This document shows positions 33,589 to 42,468 of a stretch of DNA of 64,000 nt, piece after piece (the stretch's first letter is position 1; each line of letters opens with the position of its first letter). Source of the stretch: Denitratisoma sp. (lineage in GTDB: Bacteria > Pseudomonadota > Gammaproteobacteria > Burkholderiales > Rhodocyclaceae); the NCBI GenBank assembly GCA_032027165.1, contig JAVSMO010000001.1, positions 2,295,919-2,359,918 on the forward strand. The letters run 5' to 3'. The notes under the pieces are model-generated. The model did not search any database and was not told the origin of the DNA. It was given only the letters and a program-made list of their open reading frames with translations. The translations under genes and the position numbers were made by a program.

Positions 33589-34932
33589 ATGGAACGCTTT
33601 CGGGTTGAACCGGGCTGGCTGCCGCGCCGGCTGACGGTGGCGCGCGTCGATCTCGGCAATGGCGAGAAGACGCGCCTCCTGGTCTCCCACGAGAAGGGCT
33701 GGCAGGGCCTGCTCGAGCTCGCCGGACGCGTCCTCGGCGCGCCCGAGGACGAGACCCTGCGCCATCTTCTCGCCGCCTATCTCTACGCAGACAGCCGGGC
33801 CCACGGCGAAGCGAACCCCGCCCGCATCGCACGCGTTCTCCTCGACGACGAGGAGGACGCGGCCGCTCTGCTGCAGAAGGTCACGGCTATCGGCATCAAG
33901 AAGTTCCGCGAGGCCGGTTGGCGCTATCCGCTGGTGCGCAGGCTCGCCCATCTGGTCCGGAGGACGCCTGGCGAAGGAGAGCTGCCCTGGGTCGACTTCG
34001 GCGACTGGCTGGACGCGGCCGAACGCGTCGCGCGGTCGAGCAACAGCGATCACGCCGACCGGAAGAACCTGATCGCCGGCCACGTCCCGCGCTCGGGATT
34101 CAACCGACGCTTCGCGCAGGCGCCGGAACCGGCCGCGATCGAGCTTCTCGCCGAGGAGTTTCCCAACTTCGCGCCGGTGGCGGAGCACTACGCCGCCCAG
34201 GTGGCCATCGCAAAGCTGGGCAACGGCCGGCTGCGCCTGCTGCCGGTGCTGCTTCTGGGAGAAGCCGGCATCGGCAAGACGGCCTTCTCGCAGCGGCTGG
34301 CCGAGGTCCTGGGGGTGCGCCGCTTCGAGGTGGCCTTCGGCCACGCCACGCAGGGCGGGAGTCTGGGCGGGCTGTCCAGCTTCTGGGGCAACGGCAAACA
34401 GGGGGCGGTCTTCGACGCCCTGCTCTTGGGGCGGGAGATGAACCCGGTCTTCCTGTTGGACGAGATCGACAAGGCGGTGGAGTCCTCCAGGTACGACCCG
34501 CTGGGCTGTCTCTACGCCCTGCTGGAAGCGGAGAGCGCCCGGCGTTTCACGGACGAGTTCGCCGAGCTGCCGATCGACGCCGGCTGGTTCTCCTGGGTGG
34601 CGACGGCGAACGATCTCGAGCGCCTGCCGGCGCCGATCCAAAGCCGCCTGGTGGTGTTCGAAGTGCGCCGGCCGACCGCTTGCGAGCTGCGCCAGATCGG
34701 CCGCAGGCAGTACCGGCGGCTGATCGAGACTTACGGCCTCGGCGGGCAGCTGCCTGGGGAACCGCCGCCGGCGCTCCTGGAGGGCGCCGTGGCCAGCCCG
34801 CGCGAGCTGGGTCTCGTGTTGCAGACGGCCATCGGCCGCATGGCACGGGACCGCCTGGCGGGCAAGGCCGTGCGGGTCGAGGGACTGGAGTTGGAGATGC
34901 GCCGGGAGTCCCGACGCATGGGGTTCATTTGA
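33589..34932 (+). CDS. AAA-family ATPase, accessory cassette
   Basis: A 447-residue protein with a helical N-terminal region of about 200 residues and one AAA module. Walker A is GEAGIGKTAFS, Walker B is PVFLLDEIDKA, sensor 1 is SWVATANDLERLP, and an arginine-finger region reads PIQSRLVVFEV. The nucleotide-binding region resembles Lon/MoxR-like ATPases, but no protease domain follows. The ATG at 33589 has a GGGGAGAAG site. It is followed at 20 bases by a small CxxC protein and two metallophosphoesterases. A bacterial chaperone-like or defence role is possible but unproven. Confidence 0.8.
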   Translation: MERFRVEPGWLPRRLTVARVDLGNGEKTRLLVSHEKGWQGLLELAGRVLGAPEDETLRHLLAAYLYADSRAHGEANPARIARVLLDDEEDAAALLQKVTAIGIKKFREAGWRYPLVRRLAHLVRRTPGEGELPWVDFGDWLDAAERVARSSNSDHADRKNLIAGHVPRSGFNRRFAQAPEPAAIELLAEEFPNFAPVAEHYAAQVAIAKLGNGRLRLLPVLLLGEAGIGKTAFSQRLAEVLGVRRFEVAFGHATQGGSLGGLSSFWGNGKQGAVFDALLLGREMNPVFLLDEIDKAVESSRYDPLGCLYALLEAESARRFTDEFAELPIDAGWFSWVATANDLERLPAPIQSRLVVFEVRRPTACELRQIGRRQYRRLIETYGLGGQLPGEPPPALLEGAVASPRELGLVLQTAIGRMARDRLAGKAVRVEGLELEMRRESRRMGFI

Positions 34933-34952
34933 ACGGAAACGAGAGGTGTCCC

Positions 34953-35420
34953 ATGAATACCTGGAAGAACCGGGCGGCGCTGCTCAAGCGGCGCTTCCCG
35001 GAGCAGTTCGAGGATCTGCCGAACTACATGATCTCCATCGATCCGGGCTGGTTCGGGCCGATCGAGGAGGCCTGCCGGCGGATCGACGCCCTCCTCACGA
35101 ACGAGGAGAAGGCGTTGTTCCGCTGGCGGCAGATCAAGGAGAAGTTCGGCGGGCTGCGCATGTACTGGAACGAGGGCGGGGTTTACCTCGACTTCATCGG
35201 TCCGGACAGCCTGGCGCACATCGTGGTCGAGCCAGAGCGGCCACGATTGTCCGAGCAGACGCGCGAGCGCATCGCCGGGATCGTCGCCGAGGCGGCGAAG
35301 AAGGCCTCCACGCGCTGCCAGATCTGTGGTGCGCCGGGGACTTTGCGCCGACGCGGGGACGGCTGGTTGGTGACGGCCTGCGACCGCCACGTCGAGTCCC
35401 GGGTCATGGAAGAGGATTGA
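34953..35420 (+). CDS. Small protein with C-terminal CxxC/CxxxH motif, unknown function
   Basis: A 155-residue protein. The N-terminal part contains WKNRAALLKRRFPEQFEDLP and KALFRWRQIKEKFGGLRMYW; the C-terminus has RCQICGAPG and ACDRHVESR, a likely zinc-binding pair of Cys/His knuckles. It lies between the AAA ATPase gene and the first metallophosphoesterase, with short gaps (20 and 15 bases), so it is part of the same operon. Not assigned to a named family. Confidence 0.75.
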   Translation: MNTWKNRAALLKRRFPEQFEDLPNYMISIDPGWFGPIEEACRRIDALLTNEEKALFRWRQIKEKFGGLRMYWNEGGVYLDFIGPDSLAHIVVEPERPRLSEQTRERIAGIVAEAAKKASTRCQICGAPGTLRRRGDGWLVTACDRHVESRVMEED

Positions 35421-35435
35421 AGGAAAGGAAGAATC

Positions 35436-36200
35436 ATGAGGATATACGCGGTAAGCGACCTGCACCTCGAGATGAGCAACTGGATGCCCACGCCCTCCAC
35501 GGTGGCGGCGGCGGACCTCGTCGTGCTGGCCGGGGACATCTGCCGGCACACCCATGGCCTGGAGTGGGCCAGGACAGCGTTCGCCGACAAACGGATCGTC
35601 TACGTCGCCGGCAATCACGAGTTCTACTTCGCCCACCTGCGGGGCCTGGCGGCGCAGATGCGCAAGGCGGCGCTCGATCTGGGCATCGACTTCCTGGACA
35701 ACGACGAAGTGGTCGTCGGGGGCGTAAGGTTCCTCGGCAGCACCCTGTGGACCGACTTCGATCTGTTCGGGCCCGAGGCGGCGTTCGCCGCGCGCCGGCA
35801 AGCGGCGCGCTCGATGAACGACTTCAGGACGATCCGCACGGGCACGGGCGGCTATCTGCTGCCCGAGCAGACGGTGGAGCTGCACCGGACGAGCCGCGCA
35901 TGGCTGAAGGGAAAGCTCGCCGAGCCCTTCGCCGGCAAGACCGTGGTGGTGACCCACCACGCGCCGAGCCTGGCGAGCATCGCCCCCTGGTGGCAGAACG
36001 ACCTGCTGACGGCGGCCTTCGCCAGCAACCTCGACCCCCTGGTGGCCCGGGCCGACCTGTGGCTGCACGGGCACACGCACGCCTTCGCCGACCACCGGGT
36101 GGGGGACTGCCGGGTGGTGTGCAATCCGCGCGGCTATGTGCGGGACGGCCGGGCGCTAGAGAGGACGGGCTGGAATCCGGAACTCATCGTGGAGGTATAG
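35436..36200 (+). CDS. Calcineurin-like metallophosphoesterase (first of two)
   Basis: A 254-residue cytosolic metallophosphoesterase. All motifs are visible: AVSDLHLEM (DxH), LAGDIC (GD), VAGNHEFY (GNHE), VVTHHAPS (H) and LHGHTHAF (GHxH). Substrate unknown; family members act on nucleotides, phosphoproteins or nucleic acids. Its paralogue follows after one base. Third gene of the AAA cassette operon. Confidence 0.88.
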   Translation: MRIYAVSDLHLEMSNWMPTPSTVAAADLVVLAGDICRHTHGLEWARTAFADKRIVYVAGNHEFYFAHLRGLAAQMRKAALDLGIDFLDNDEVVVGGVRFLGSTLWTDFDLFGPEAAFAARRQAARSMNDFRTIRTGTGGYLLPEQTVELHRTSRAWLKGKLAEPFAGKTVVVTHHAPSLASIAPWWQNDLLTAAFASNLDPLVARADLWLHGHTHAFADHRVGDCRVVCNPRGYVRDGRALERTGWNPELIVEV

Positions 36201-36201
36201 G

Positions 36202-36996
36202 GTGCGGCTTCACGTCCTGAACGACCTCCACCTAGAGTTCGCCCGCTGGCCGCGCGAGATCGATGCCAATGCGACCGACGCCGATGTCACGGTTCTCGCC
36301 GGCGACATCGGCGTCGGGCTGCAGGGGATTACCTGGGCCCTCTCCTCGTTCCGCCGGCCGGTGGTCTACGTCCTCGGCAACCACGAGTATTACGGCCAGC
36401 GGCTGATGCCGGAGCTGCTCGCAGCGGCGCGGGAGAAGTGCCGGGGTACGCAGGTGCATTTGCTGGAGAACGACGCCGTGGTGATTGATGGCGTGCGTTT
36501 CCTCGGCTGCACGCTATGGACGGATTTCGCGCTCTTCGATGAAGAGGAGCGGAACGTCCGGGCGATGGAGGAGGCCGGGATGAAGATGGGCGACTTCCAT
36601 CGGATCATGGCGGGACGCCGGGACAGGGGCTACGGGAAGAACAAGCTGATTCCGTTCACGCCGCGGATGGCGATCACCCGCCACCAAGAGAGCCGCGCCT
36701 GGCTGGAGGCGGAGCTCTTCAAGCCCCACGACGGGCCGACCGTGGTGGTGACGCATCACGCGCCGAGCGCGAGAAGTCTCACCTACCAGGAGCCTTCCTG
36801 GCTGCTGGACGCGGCTTACGCTTCGAATCTGGATCATCTGATGGGTGAGGAGCGTGTGCGGCTGTGGGTGCATGGGCATACGCACCTGGCGACGGTCTAT
36901 GAGATCGAAGGAACGCGGGTGATAAGCAATCCGCGGGGGTATGTTCCGGGGGAGATGGTGGGCGATTTCAGTCCATCCTTGGTGATTCGGATGTAA
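36202..36996 (+). CDS. Calcineurin-like metallophosphoesterase (second of two)
   Basis: A 264-residue metallophosphoesterase paralogous to the preceding gene. It has the same ordered motifs: VLNDLHLEF, LAGDIG, VLGNHEYY, VVTHHAPSA and VHGHTHLA. The start is a GTG at 36202, one base after the previous stop. Two tandem copies suggest a heteromer or divergent substrates (inference). It ends the GC-rich cassette; the DNA beyond 37000 is clearly more A+T-rich. Confidence 0.88.
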   Translation: MRLHVLNDLHLEFARWPREIDANATDADVTVLAGDIGVGLQGITWALSSFRRPVVYVLGNHEYYGQRLMPELLAAAREKCRGTQVHLLENDAVVIDGVRFLGCTLWTDFALFDEEERNVRAMEEAGMKMGDFHRIMAGRRDRGYGKNKLIPFTPRMAITRHQESRAWLEAELFKPHDGPTVVVTHHAPSARSLTYQEPSWLLDAAYASNLDHLMGEERVRLWVHGHTHLATVYEIEGTRVISNPRGYVPGEMVGDFSPSLVIRM

Positions 36997-37095
36997 ATGG
37001 GCCCATCTCACCCTTTCGGATGTACAACCCTCATTTTTTCGAAGCGAGTGCCACTGGTATGCACACAATCAAGACTCGCTTGATCCAGCTGGTTT

Positions 37096-38010
37096 TCACT
37101 CAAGCTTCCGGAGTTCATCAAGATGTTCTTTTAGGAACATATTTTCATTGTCGATGAAATACTGAATCACTTCATCCCGAATGAAGACGGGTCTTTGGAC
37201 CACAATGAACTCCCAATCGTCATAGGGTGGTGACGAGCCTTTCTTGTCTTTTAAATTCTTTTGTCGTTTTGGCGGGGCATGCCAGAACAAAACCCGTTCC
37301 TCAACAAGCGGCAAGAAGTCTCGAATAGTCGATTTTAACCAAGGTTGGTTGCTGACTTCATCGAGTAGCTCCGAGAATAATTTCTCGTACCCCAAGGCAG
37401 CCGGAAGCACACAGGAGAGATATGCCTCTCTGAATAGGGCGCCAACGAGCGCCAAAGTATCGAGGTTCCCCCCCTTTTGTGCTAATGCTAAACGAACATA
37501 GGTAGGTAATTTCTTCTGCAACCACTCGTCAGAAGCCGGGTTGTTCCTACCAACCATTCTAATTAGCGGGGTCAGTTCCCAAATTACACTCGTTGGCCGA
37601 TACAACCCAAGCAAGTTAAAGCAATTGGCTACTATGCCCGCCGCTTCCGATACATTCATGGAGGTCGCGTCTAGCAGCAGCCACAATGGAGAATAGTAAA
37701 TGCTCGCCGTTCCAGCAAACTGGGGGTGTTCATCTACTCTCTGGATCAGATTTGGGCCATCGGAAGGATAGAGATGCTTCGCACTCATCCTTCCTGCCAT
37801 TGCACTCTCAAATATTTTCTGGCGTTCCTCCGCAGTACGTTTCCCGGCGAGGTATTCAAGATCGAAGATAAGGTCAAGTCGATAATTCGAATAGTTGCAT
37901 AGCGACTTGACCTTGCTGTGCCACGTTTTAACTCTAAGCGCTTGAACCGCTTTATTTGTCATTCTTTCCGCTGGTCTTGAGCCTGCCTGAATACTTTTCC
38001 GACTTCCCAT
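37096..38010 (-). CDS. Unidentified protein in accessory region
   Basis: A 304-residue soluble, mostly helical protein without signal peptide or membrane segment. The segments TWHSKVKSLCNYSNYRLDLI and SPLWLLLDATSMNVSEAAGI are distinctive but not recognised. The C-terminus is charged (FLKEHLDELRKLE). Codon use and base composition are more A+T-rich than the flanking phosphoesterase genes, consistent with transfer. It lies alone, convergent with the phosphoesterase cassette, just before the transposition module. Confidence 0.7.
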   Translation of the reverse strand: MGSRKSIQAGSRPAERMTNKAVQALRVKTWHSKVKSLCNYSNYRLDLIFDLEYLAGKRTAEERQKIFESAMAGRMSAKHLYPSDGPNLIQRVDEHPQFAGTASIYYSPLWLLLDATSMNVSEAAGIVANCFNLLGLYRPTSVIWELTPLIRMVGRNNPASDEWLQKKLPTYVRLALAQKGGNLDTLALVGALFREAYLSCVLPAALGYEKLFSELLDEVSNQPWLKSTIRDFLPLVEERVLFWHAPPKRQKNLKDKKGSSPPYDDWEFIVVQRPVFIRDEVIQYFIDNENMFLKEHLDELRKLE

Positions 38011-38135
38011 TGGCTTCTCCCATATTTTTGCGGTTAATTTGGGTTCGAAATCGGGTACTGATTTTGAACCTGTTCAGAACGATCAGTTTTTGATATTAGT
38101 TGCCACTAGTTGCTAACAACGCGCAGTTGCCACTC

Positions 38136-38429
38136 ATGCGGAACTGTTCAACATCCTTGGCCGAAACGCTTATTAAAGAGTTTGGCCCCCTGCTGGGAGG
38201 CGAAGCTCTTCGGAGGGCGCTCGGCTATCGATCTGCCTCGGCTTTCCGCCGAGCACTACGTCTCAATCACATCGAGGTACGTGTTTTTCCCGTGTCCGGC
38301 AGGAAGGGGAAATACGCCCTAACCACCGACGTTGCTGCCTGGTTGATGCGCCTGCCCGGAACGGGATGTCCCACCGCAAGCGAGTCTTTTTCAGAAGGGA
38401 GTAGGAAAGGAGGCGTTATGGACAAATAA
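38136..38429 (+). CDS. Small HTH-like regulator upstream of the transposition genes
   Basis: A 97-residue protein from an ATG at 38136. The central part (EALRRALGYRSASAFRRALR, then FPVSGRKGKYALTTDVAAWL) has the look of a small winged-helix DNA-binding protein found in mobile elements. Upstream lie two copies of AGTTGCCACT (38098-38107 and 38125-38134) plus a third AGTTGC, candidate binding sites. It is closed by a strong hairpin at 38430. Confidence 0.6.
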   Translation: MRNCSTSLAETLIKEFGPLLGGEALRRALGYRSASAFRRALRLNHIEVRVFPVSGRKGKYALTTDVAAWLMRLPGTGCPTASESFSEGSRKGGVMDK

Positions 38430-38463
38430 AAAACCGGACAACCAGGAAGGCCTGTCCGGTTTT
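38430..38463. terminator. Strong hairpin terminator between regulator and tnsA-like gene
   Basis: AAAACCGGACA (38430-38440) and TGTCCGGTTTT (38453-38463) form a perfect 11-bp stem with A/T ends on both sides, so it can terminate in either direction. It separates the small regulator gene from the transposition operon. Confidence 0.8.
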
Positions 38464-38615
38464 GGGTGCAGCTGGGCTACACCTGTGGCAGGGAAAGTAT
38501 TGCCCGACTCCCCTATCAAGTCAAGTCCTTCCTGGTTTCCTCTCTCGATCCGGCTGTCGTGAATACGATCAGCCCGGAACTGACTCATCCTCGAGAACGA
38601 GGGGGATACCCAAAC

Positions 38616-39413
38616 ATGGCCAGGAGCAAGAGTAACCCTAAGAAGCCAAAGCACAAAACCGCTGCGAAAGGAGGGCGTAAGCGGGAAATCATCAATCGCG
38701 GGCCCAAAAAGAATGTTGAGGTGATGAACTACCCGCATCTCAAGGGGGACGAGATCCATGCCGAAGGGCAACTCGAGCCTAAGGCGATCATGCTGATCTC
38801 ATCCTACCCGCAAGTAAAAGCGCTCCAGGAACAAGCTGAGGAGATCACATTTTCAGATTATTTCGGTGAAGAAAGAGCCTTCCCCGATTTCAGGATCACT
38901 CTGCACAACGGTGAGGTGATTTTCGTAGAGGTCAAACCTTATGAAATCTTCAATAAAAAGGAAAACAGAATACGCCTGAAAAGAATTCAGCAAGCCATCC
39001 AGATTCAATTCGATACCCGCTATGTCGTGCTAACCGATCTTGCGATCGAACTGGAGCCGCGTTACTCGAATATTTCCCTCATAACCAATTACCGCTATAT
39101 CCCGATAACCCCCGAGTTGCTCAATCGGACGCAACAGGCTTTCCTGAACACATCCTGCATCCCATTCAACGATTTCAGAAATGCGGTTTGCGACGGACGT
39201 GCGGACCACTGCTACGCCTTGATTGCCAATGGCCATCTCAAAGTTGACCTGTCGCTCCCCCTCCCCAAGGATTGGCTAATCCAACCATCCTTTAACGCGG
39301 AAGATCAGATCCACATCTATGATCTGATCGGCACGCCCAAGCAACAATCCACGCCCTCTCTGCTCGATCCGTTGAGCGCCCGCATTGAGCATGAGGGAGG
39401 TCCCATCAAATGA
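38616..39413 (+). CDS. TnsA-like PD-(D/E)xK endonuclease of a Tn7-like element
   Basis: A 265-residue protein with a very basic N-terminus (ARSKSNPKKPKHKTAAKGGR) and a TnsA-type restriction-like nuclease fold. Candidate catalytic residues are Glu54 in GQLEPKAIML, Asp91 in AFPDFRITL and Glu105/Lys107 in IFVEVKPYE. TnsA cuts the non-transferred strand so that the element moves by cut-and-paste. The start at 38616 has a GAGGGGGA site. Its stop overlaps the next gene as ATGA. Confidence 0.82.
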   Translation: MARSKSNPKKPKHKTAAKGGRKREIINRGPKKNVEVMNYPHLKGDEIHAEGQLEPKAIMLISSYPQVKALQEQAEEITFSDYFGEERAFPDFRITLHNGEVIFVEVKPYEIFNKKENRIRLKRIQQAIQIQFDTRYVVLTDLAIELEPRYSNISLITNYRYIPITPELLNRTQQAFLNTSCIPFNDFRNAVCDGRADHCYALIANGHLKVDLSLPLPKDWLIQPSFNAEDQIHIYDLIGTPKQQSTPSLLDPLSARIEHEGGPIK

Positions 39414-41518
39414 GAGCATTCAGTCTGTCCCGCGATCTGGTCATCAAGTATCGCGACGATATCTGGCGTTACGAGCGTGTCATCAAGAAAGATGAACGGG
39501 ACTGGAGACACCAATTTGTCTCGGAAATAACCGGCGAGGTCATTAACTTCGCCAAGCGAGAGTTTTTCGATCTCGTCGATCAAAGGAAAATCATCATTAT
39601 CCCGGCGACTGTGAATACGAAAGAGCTGCTAGCCGAGATAGATGAAGAAAAGAAGCTAAGGTGCTTGTCCGGCTATTCGGAAAAACAACTACAAGACCTG
39701 GACCGTAAATTCGAGTACATCGCCGCCTGTAAGAAACTTGGCATCTCGAGTGGGCAGCACGACAAGATCGCTGCCGTCATCGCCGAAGTGGCTCCAGCGA
39801 TTGAACCGGAGTATGCGGATAAAAGCTCCAATGGAAAGGAACGGCATCCGCCGTCACGCTGGGCGGTCAGCGAATGGCTCAATGAAGAATTGAGGGCGGC
39901 GGGCGACGTGCATGAGGTGATCGACAAGTACCATCTACGAGGCCGCAAGGGATTCACGGGTCCGGTGCTGGAGCTCATGGACCAGGCCATCGACAAGATA
40001 TATATGAACACGGACCGCAATACGGTTCCGGATACTCACACGCATCTTCGAAACCTCATCAACGCCGAGAATGCCAAGTTAAAGGCGGAATGGGTGGTAA
40101 GAAAGTCTGCTGGTAGTACCAACGGCACAGACTACCCGCTGGAGGAACTGGTTCTTCCTTCAATCTCGACCCTTGAGAGACGGATCAAGCAAATTCCCGA
40201 TTTCGAACGTCTTGAAGCGAGATATGGAAGAGATTACGCGATCAGAGTGCATAGGAGCACTCAACACGAGAATTTTGCTAAGCGACCCAACGAATTTGTG
40301 GAATTCGACTTCGCTTGGACCAATACCTTCCTGCTGGACGACGAGATGCTTCTGCCGATGGGAAGGCCCGTTGTTGCTGTTTGCAGATGCAAGGGAACCG
40401 GTTTGGTTACCGGTTATTACCTGAGCTTCGCCCGTCCCTCAACATTCGTTGCCCTGTCCACGATTTATGAGTCAATCCTTCCCAAGGATCGCATCTTGGA
40501 TCGTTACGCTGGGCTCATCGAGTCTCCCTGGCCAGCTGAAGGCGTCATGCAGCATCTCATCTCGGACAACGAGCGGTGCAATCATGGTGTCGTCTTCAGG
40601 CGCATGATGCGGGAACTCTATTCTCACCTGATTTACACCAAAGTCCGTAGCCCCTGGTTAAAGGGCGGCATCGAGGGCTACATCGGGCAGCAGCAGCGAG
40701 AGTTCGAGAATCGCCTGCCAGGTGGCATCAAAGGACTGCTAGATAGATCCGATTACGATCCGGAAAAGGACACCATCCTGCGTTTTTCCACGTTCGTATT
40801 TCTGGTTTTCAAATGGATTATTGATGTCTATAACCAGACCCCCCAGAGGAGACGGAAGTTCTCCCCTTATCAGGGCTGGATGGAGAAAATCGAATATGCC
40901 CCTCCGCGCTATGCGGCTTGCCCTATCGAGTTGGCACTGATCTGCGCACAGGATGACAAGGGCACCCTGCAAGTCGAAGGAATCACAAAAGATTACATTC
41001 GTTACAACTCACCACAACTTGTCTCGCTCCGGGAAAAGCATGGTCCTGGCTTCGAGGTACGTTTCCGCTTCCTCGATAACGATCTGTCAAGAATCTTTGT
41101 GCAAATCCCGGGAACGCATGAATTTATTGAAGTCGAGACCTACGACCGATCATATGTGCATCGTGGCATGACCCGCTGGCAGCACTGCATTTTCAAGAAG
41201 GTTGCCAAGATCAAATACTGGACCCCAGATGTTATCGATCGGCTTGCGCGCGCCAAGGAACAGATACGCCTTGTCGTCGCTGAGGAACTGGAAAGGAATA
41301 CCTCCGCCACAGTCAAGAAGCTGGCTCAGCAGACTGTCATCAGCAGCTCGATGGTCTTAGCTGGAAGGCCTGCCACTGTGGCGGGCGCGTTTGGTACGGA
41401 ATCGGCTCTGTCAGTCGCATCACCCTCTAGCCCGCTCATACTGCCCGACACCACAACGGAATTCATGGTGCCGAGCGACAAGATCGTCCTGCTGGACTCC
41501 GATGTGGCCCTCTACTAA
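39410..41518 (+). CDS. TnsB/TniA-like DDE transposase
   Basis: A 702-residue Mu/Tn7-type integrase. An N-terminal DNA-binding region of about 250 residues precedes the RNase H-fold core. The catalytic triad is visible: Asp300 in VEFDFAW, Asp386 in ISDNERCNHG and Glu422 in LKGGIEGYIG, with 35 residues between the second Asp and the Glu (DD35E). A beta-barrel and a C-terminal tail follow. It is coupled to the TnsA-like gene and followed six bases later by the ATPase-like gene. Confidence 0.92.
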   Translation: MRAFSLSRDLVIKYRDDIWRYERVIKKDERDWRHQFVSEITGEVINFAKREFFDLVDQRKIIIIPATVNTKELLAEIDEEKKLRCLSGYSEKQLQDLDRKFEYIAACKKLGISSGQHDKIAAVIAEVAPAIEPEYADKSSNGKERHPPSRWAVSEWLNEELRAAGDVHEVIDKYHLRGRKGFTGPVLELMDQAIDKIYMNTDRNTVPDTHTHLRNLINAENAKLKAEWVVRKSAGSTNGTDYPLEELVLPSISTLERRIKQIPDFERLEARYGRDYAIRVHRSTQHENFAKRPNEFVEFDFAWTNTFLLDDEMLLPMGRPVVAVCRCKGTGLVTGYYLSFARPSTFVALSTIYESILPKDRILDRYAGLIESPWPAEGVMQHLISDNERCNHGVVFRRMMRELYSHLIYTKVRSPWLKGGIEGYIGQQQREFENRLPGGIKGLLDRSDYDPEKDTILRFSTFVFLVFKWIIDVYNQTPQRRRKFSPYQGWMEKIEYAPPRYAACPIELALICAQDDKGTLQVEGITKDYIRYNSPQLVSLREKHGPGFEVRFRFLDNDLSRIFVQIPGTHEFIEVETYDRSYVHRGMTRWQHCIFKKVAKIKYWTPDVIDRLARAKEQIRLVVAEELERNTSATVKKLAQQTVISSSMVLAGRPATVAGAFGTESALSVASPSSPLILPDTTTEFMVPSDKIVLLDSDVALY

Positions 41519-41523
41519 CAACC

Positions 41524-42468
41524 ATGAATAGTTCCGTCCTCCCCTTTCAGAGAAGGTTCGCGGCATCCTCATCCCACAGCTTCCTGACTGTTCCGACACG
41601 CGAGCAGGCACTGGTGGGTTCCGACGAAATGCGTCTGCGCTACGTCGAGTCGATTCGGCTGCCTCATCCCAAGTGGAAGGAGGCGATGCAAGCGGCCAAG
41701 AGCCTCATGCCCCTTGCCACGCTTCTCCGGCAGCCAGGTGGCCTTGTATTAACCTCACCTGCCGGGGGCGGCATTAGCTTCTTTATCCAGGCACTTCTTG
41801 AAGAATACCCCCGGAGCCTTGCCGGCAGTCATATCTCGATACCAGTTCTCACACTCGACCTACGCGAGCTTCCATCGCTGGATGACGTGGTCACCCCCTT
41901 ATTGGGCCACCTGAATTATCCGGCCAGGCATCTGGACCGTTCTATCAACCCTATCGAGGCATTTGCAAACCTTGCCATCGCCTGCGGCGTCAGGCTAATC
42001 GTCCTGGAAAACGCGCACCTGATTGTCGAAGCCGGGACACAGGTACAGCGAGCGTTTGCCAACTTCGTTTGTCGTGTGTATGAACTGCGAGGACTGCCCT
42101 GTGCCCTTCTCGGCGCCCCCTCACTGGACCGCCTGATCCACGGTTTTCCCGAGATATCTGTGCGTCTCCCGACTCGCATTCAATTCGACAATTTCCGTCG
42201 CGATTCTTTATGGCAATCCCTGTTGGCAAGTTTTGCCAAGGCCCTGCCTCTGGAAAAGGAATCGCCTCTTGGCGAGCCAGGAATGGCGTTGAAGATCCAT
42301 GTGAGCACCATGGGCAACCTGTCTCGCCTCAAGCAGCTGACCATGGGGGGCATTCCGCTGGCCGTTCGACAAGGTACATCTCTCACATGTGAGATCCTGG
42401 CCCAGGCGCATTCAACTGTATTCGGGTCCGGCTCGGGCATAGCCAACCCATTTCTGGCCAAACCATAG
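41524..42468 (+). CDS. TniB/TnsC-like transposition protein with degenerate Walker motifs
   Basis: A 314-residue protein in the position of the AAA+ target-selection ATPase. The fold is recognisable: SPAGGGISFF (residues 78-87) at the Walker A site, RLIVLENAHLI (158-167) at Walker B, and a sensor region (LPCALLGAPSLDRLIHGFPE) ending in VRLPTRIQF. The Walker A Lys is Ile84, and the Walker B Asp-Glu is Glu162-Asn163. ATP hydrolysis is therefore unlikely by the usual mechanism. The gene is otherwise intact and shares one base with tniQ. Confidence 0.82.
   Translation: MNSSVLPFQRRFAASSSHSFLTVPTREQALVGSDEMRLRYVESIRLPHPKWKEAMQAAKSLMPLATLLRQPGGLVLTSPAGGGISFFIQALLEEYPRSLAGSHISIPVLTLDLRELPSLDDVVTPLLGHLNYPARHLDRSINPIEAFANLAIACGVRLIVLENAHLIVEAGTQVQRAFANFVCRVYELRGLPCALLGAPSLDRLIHGFPEISVRLPTRIQFDNFRRDSLWQSLLASFAKALPLEKESPLGEPGMALKIHVSTMGNLSRLKQLTMGGIPLAVRQGTSLTCEILAQAHSTVFGSGSGIANPFLAKP

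Noticed and set aside
38050..38100. TTTTTGAT-containing sequences as the left end of the transposon
   Set aside because: Only nine bases match the right-end repeat and the orientation is the same, whereas opposite ends should carry inverted sites; no TGT terminus is visible.
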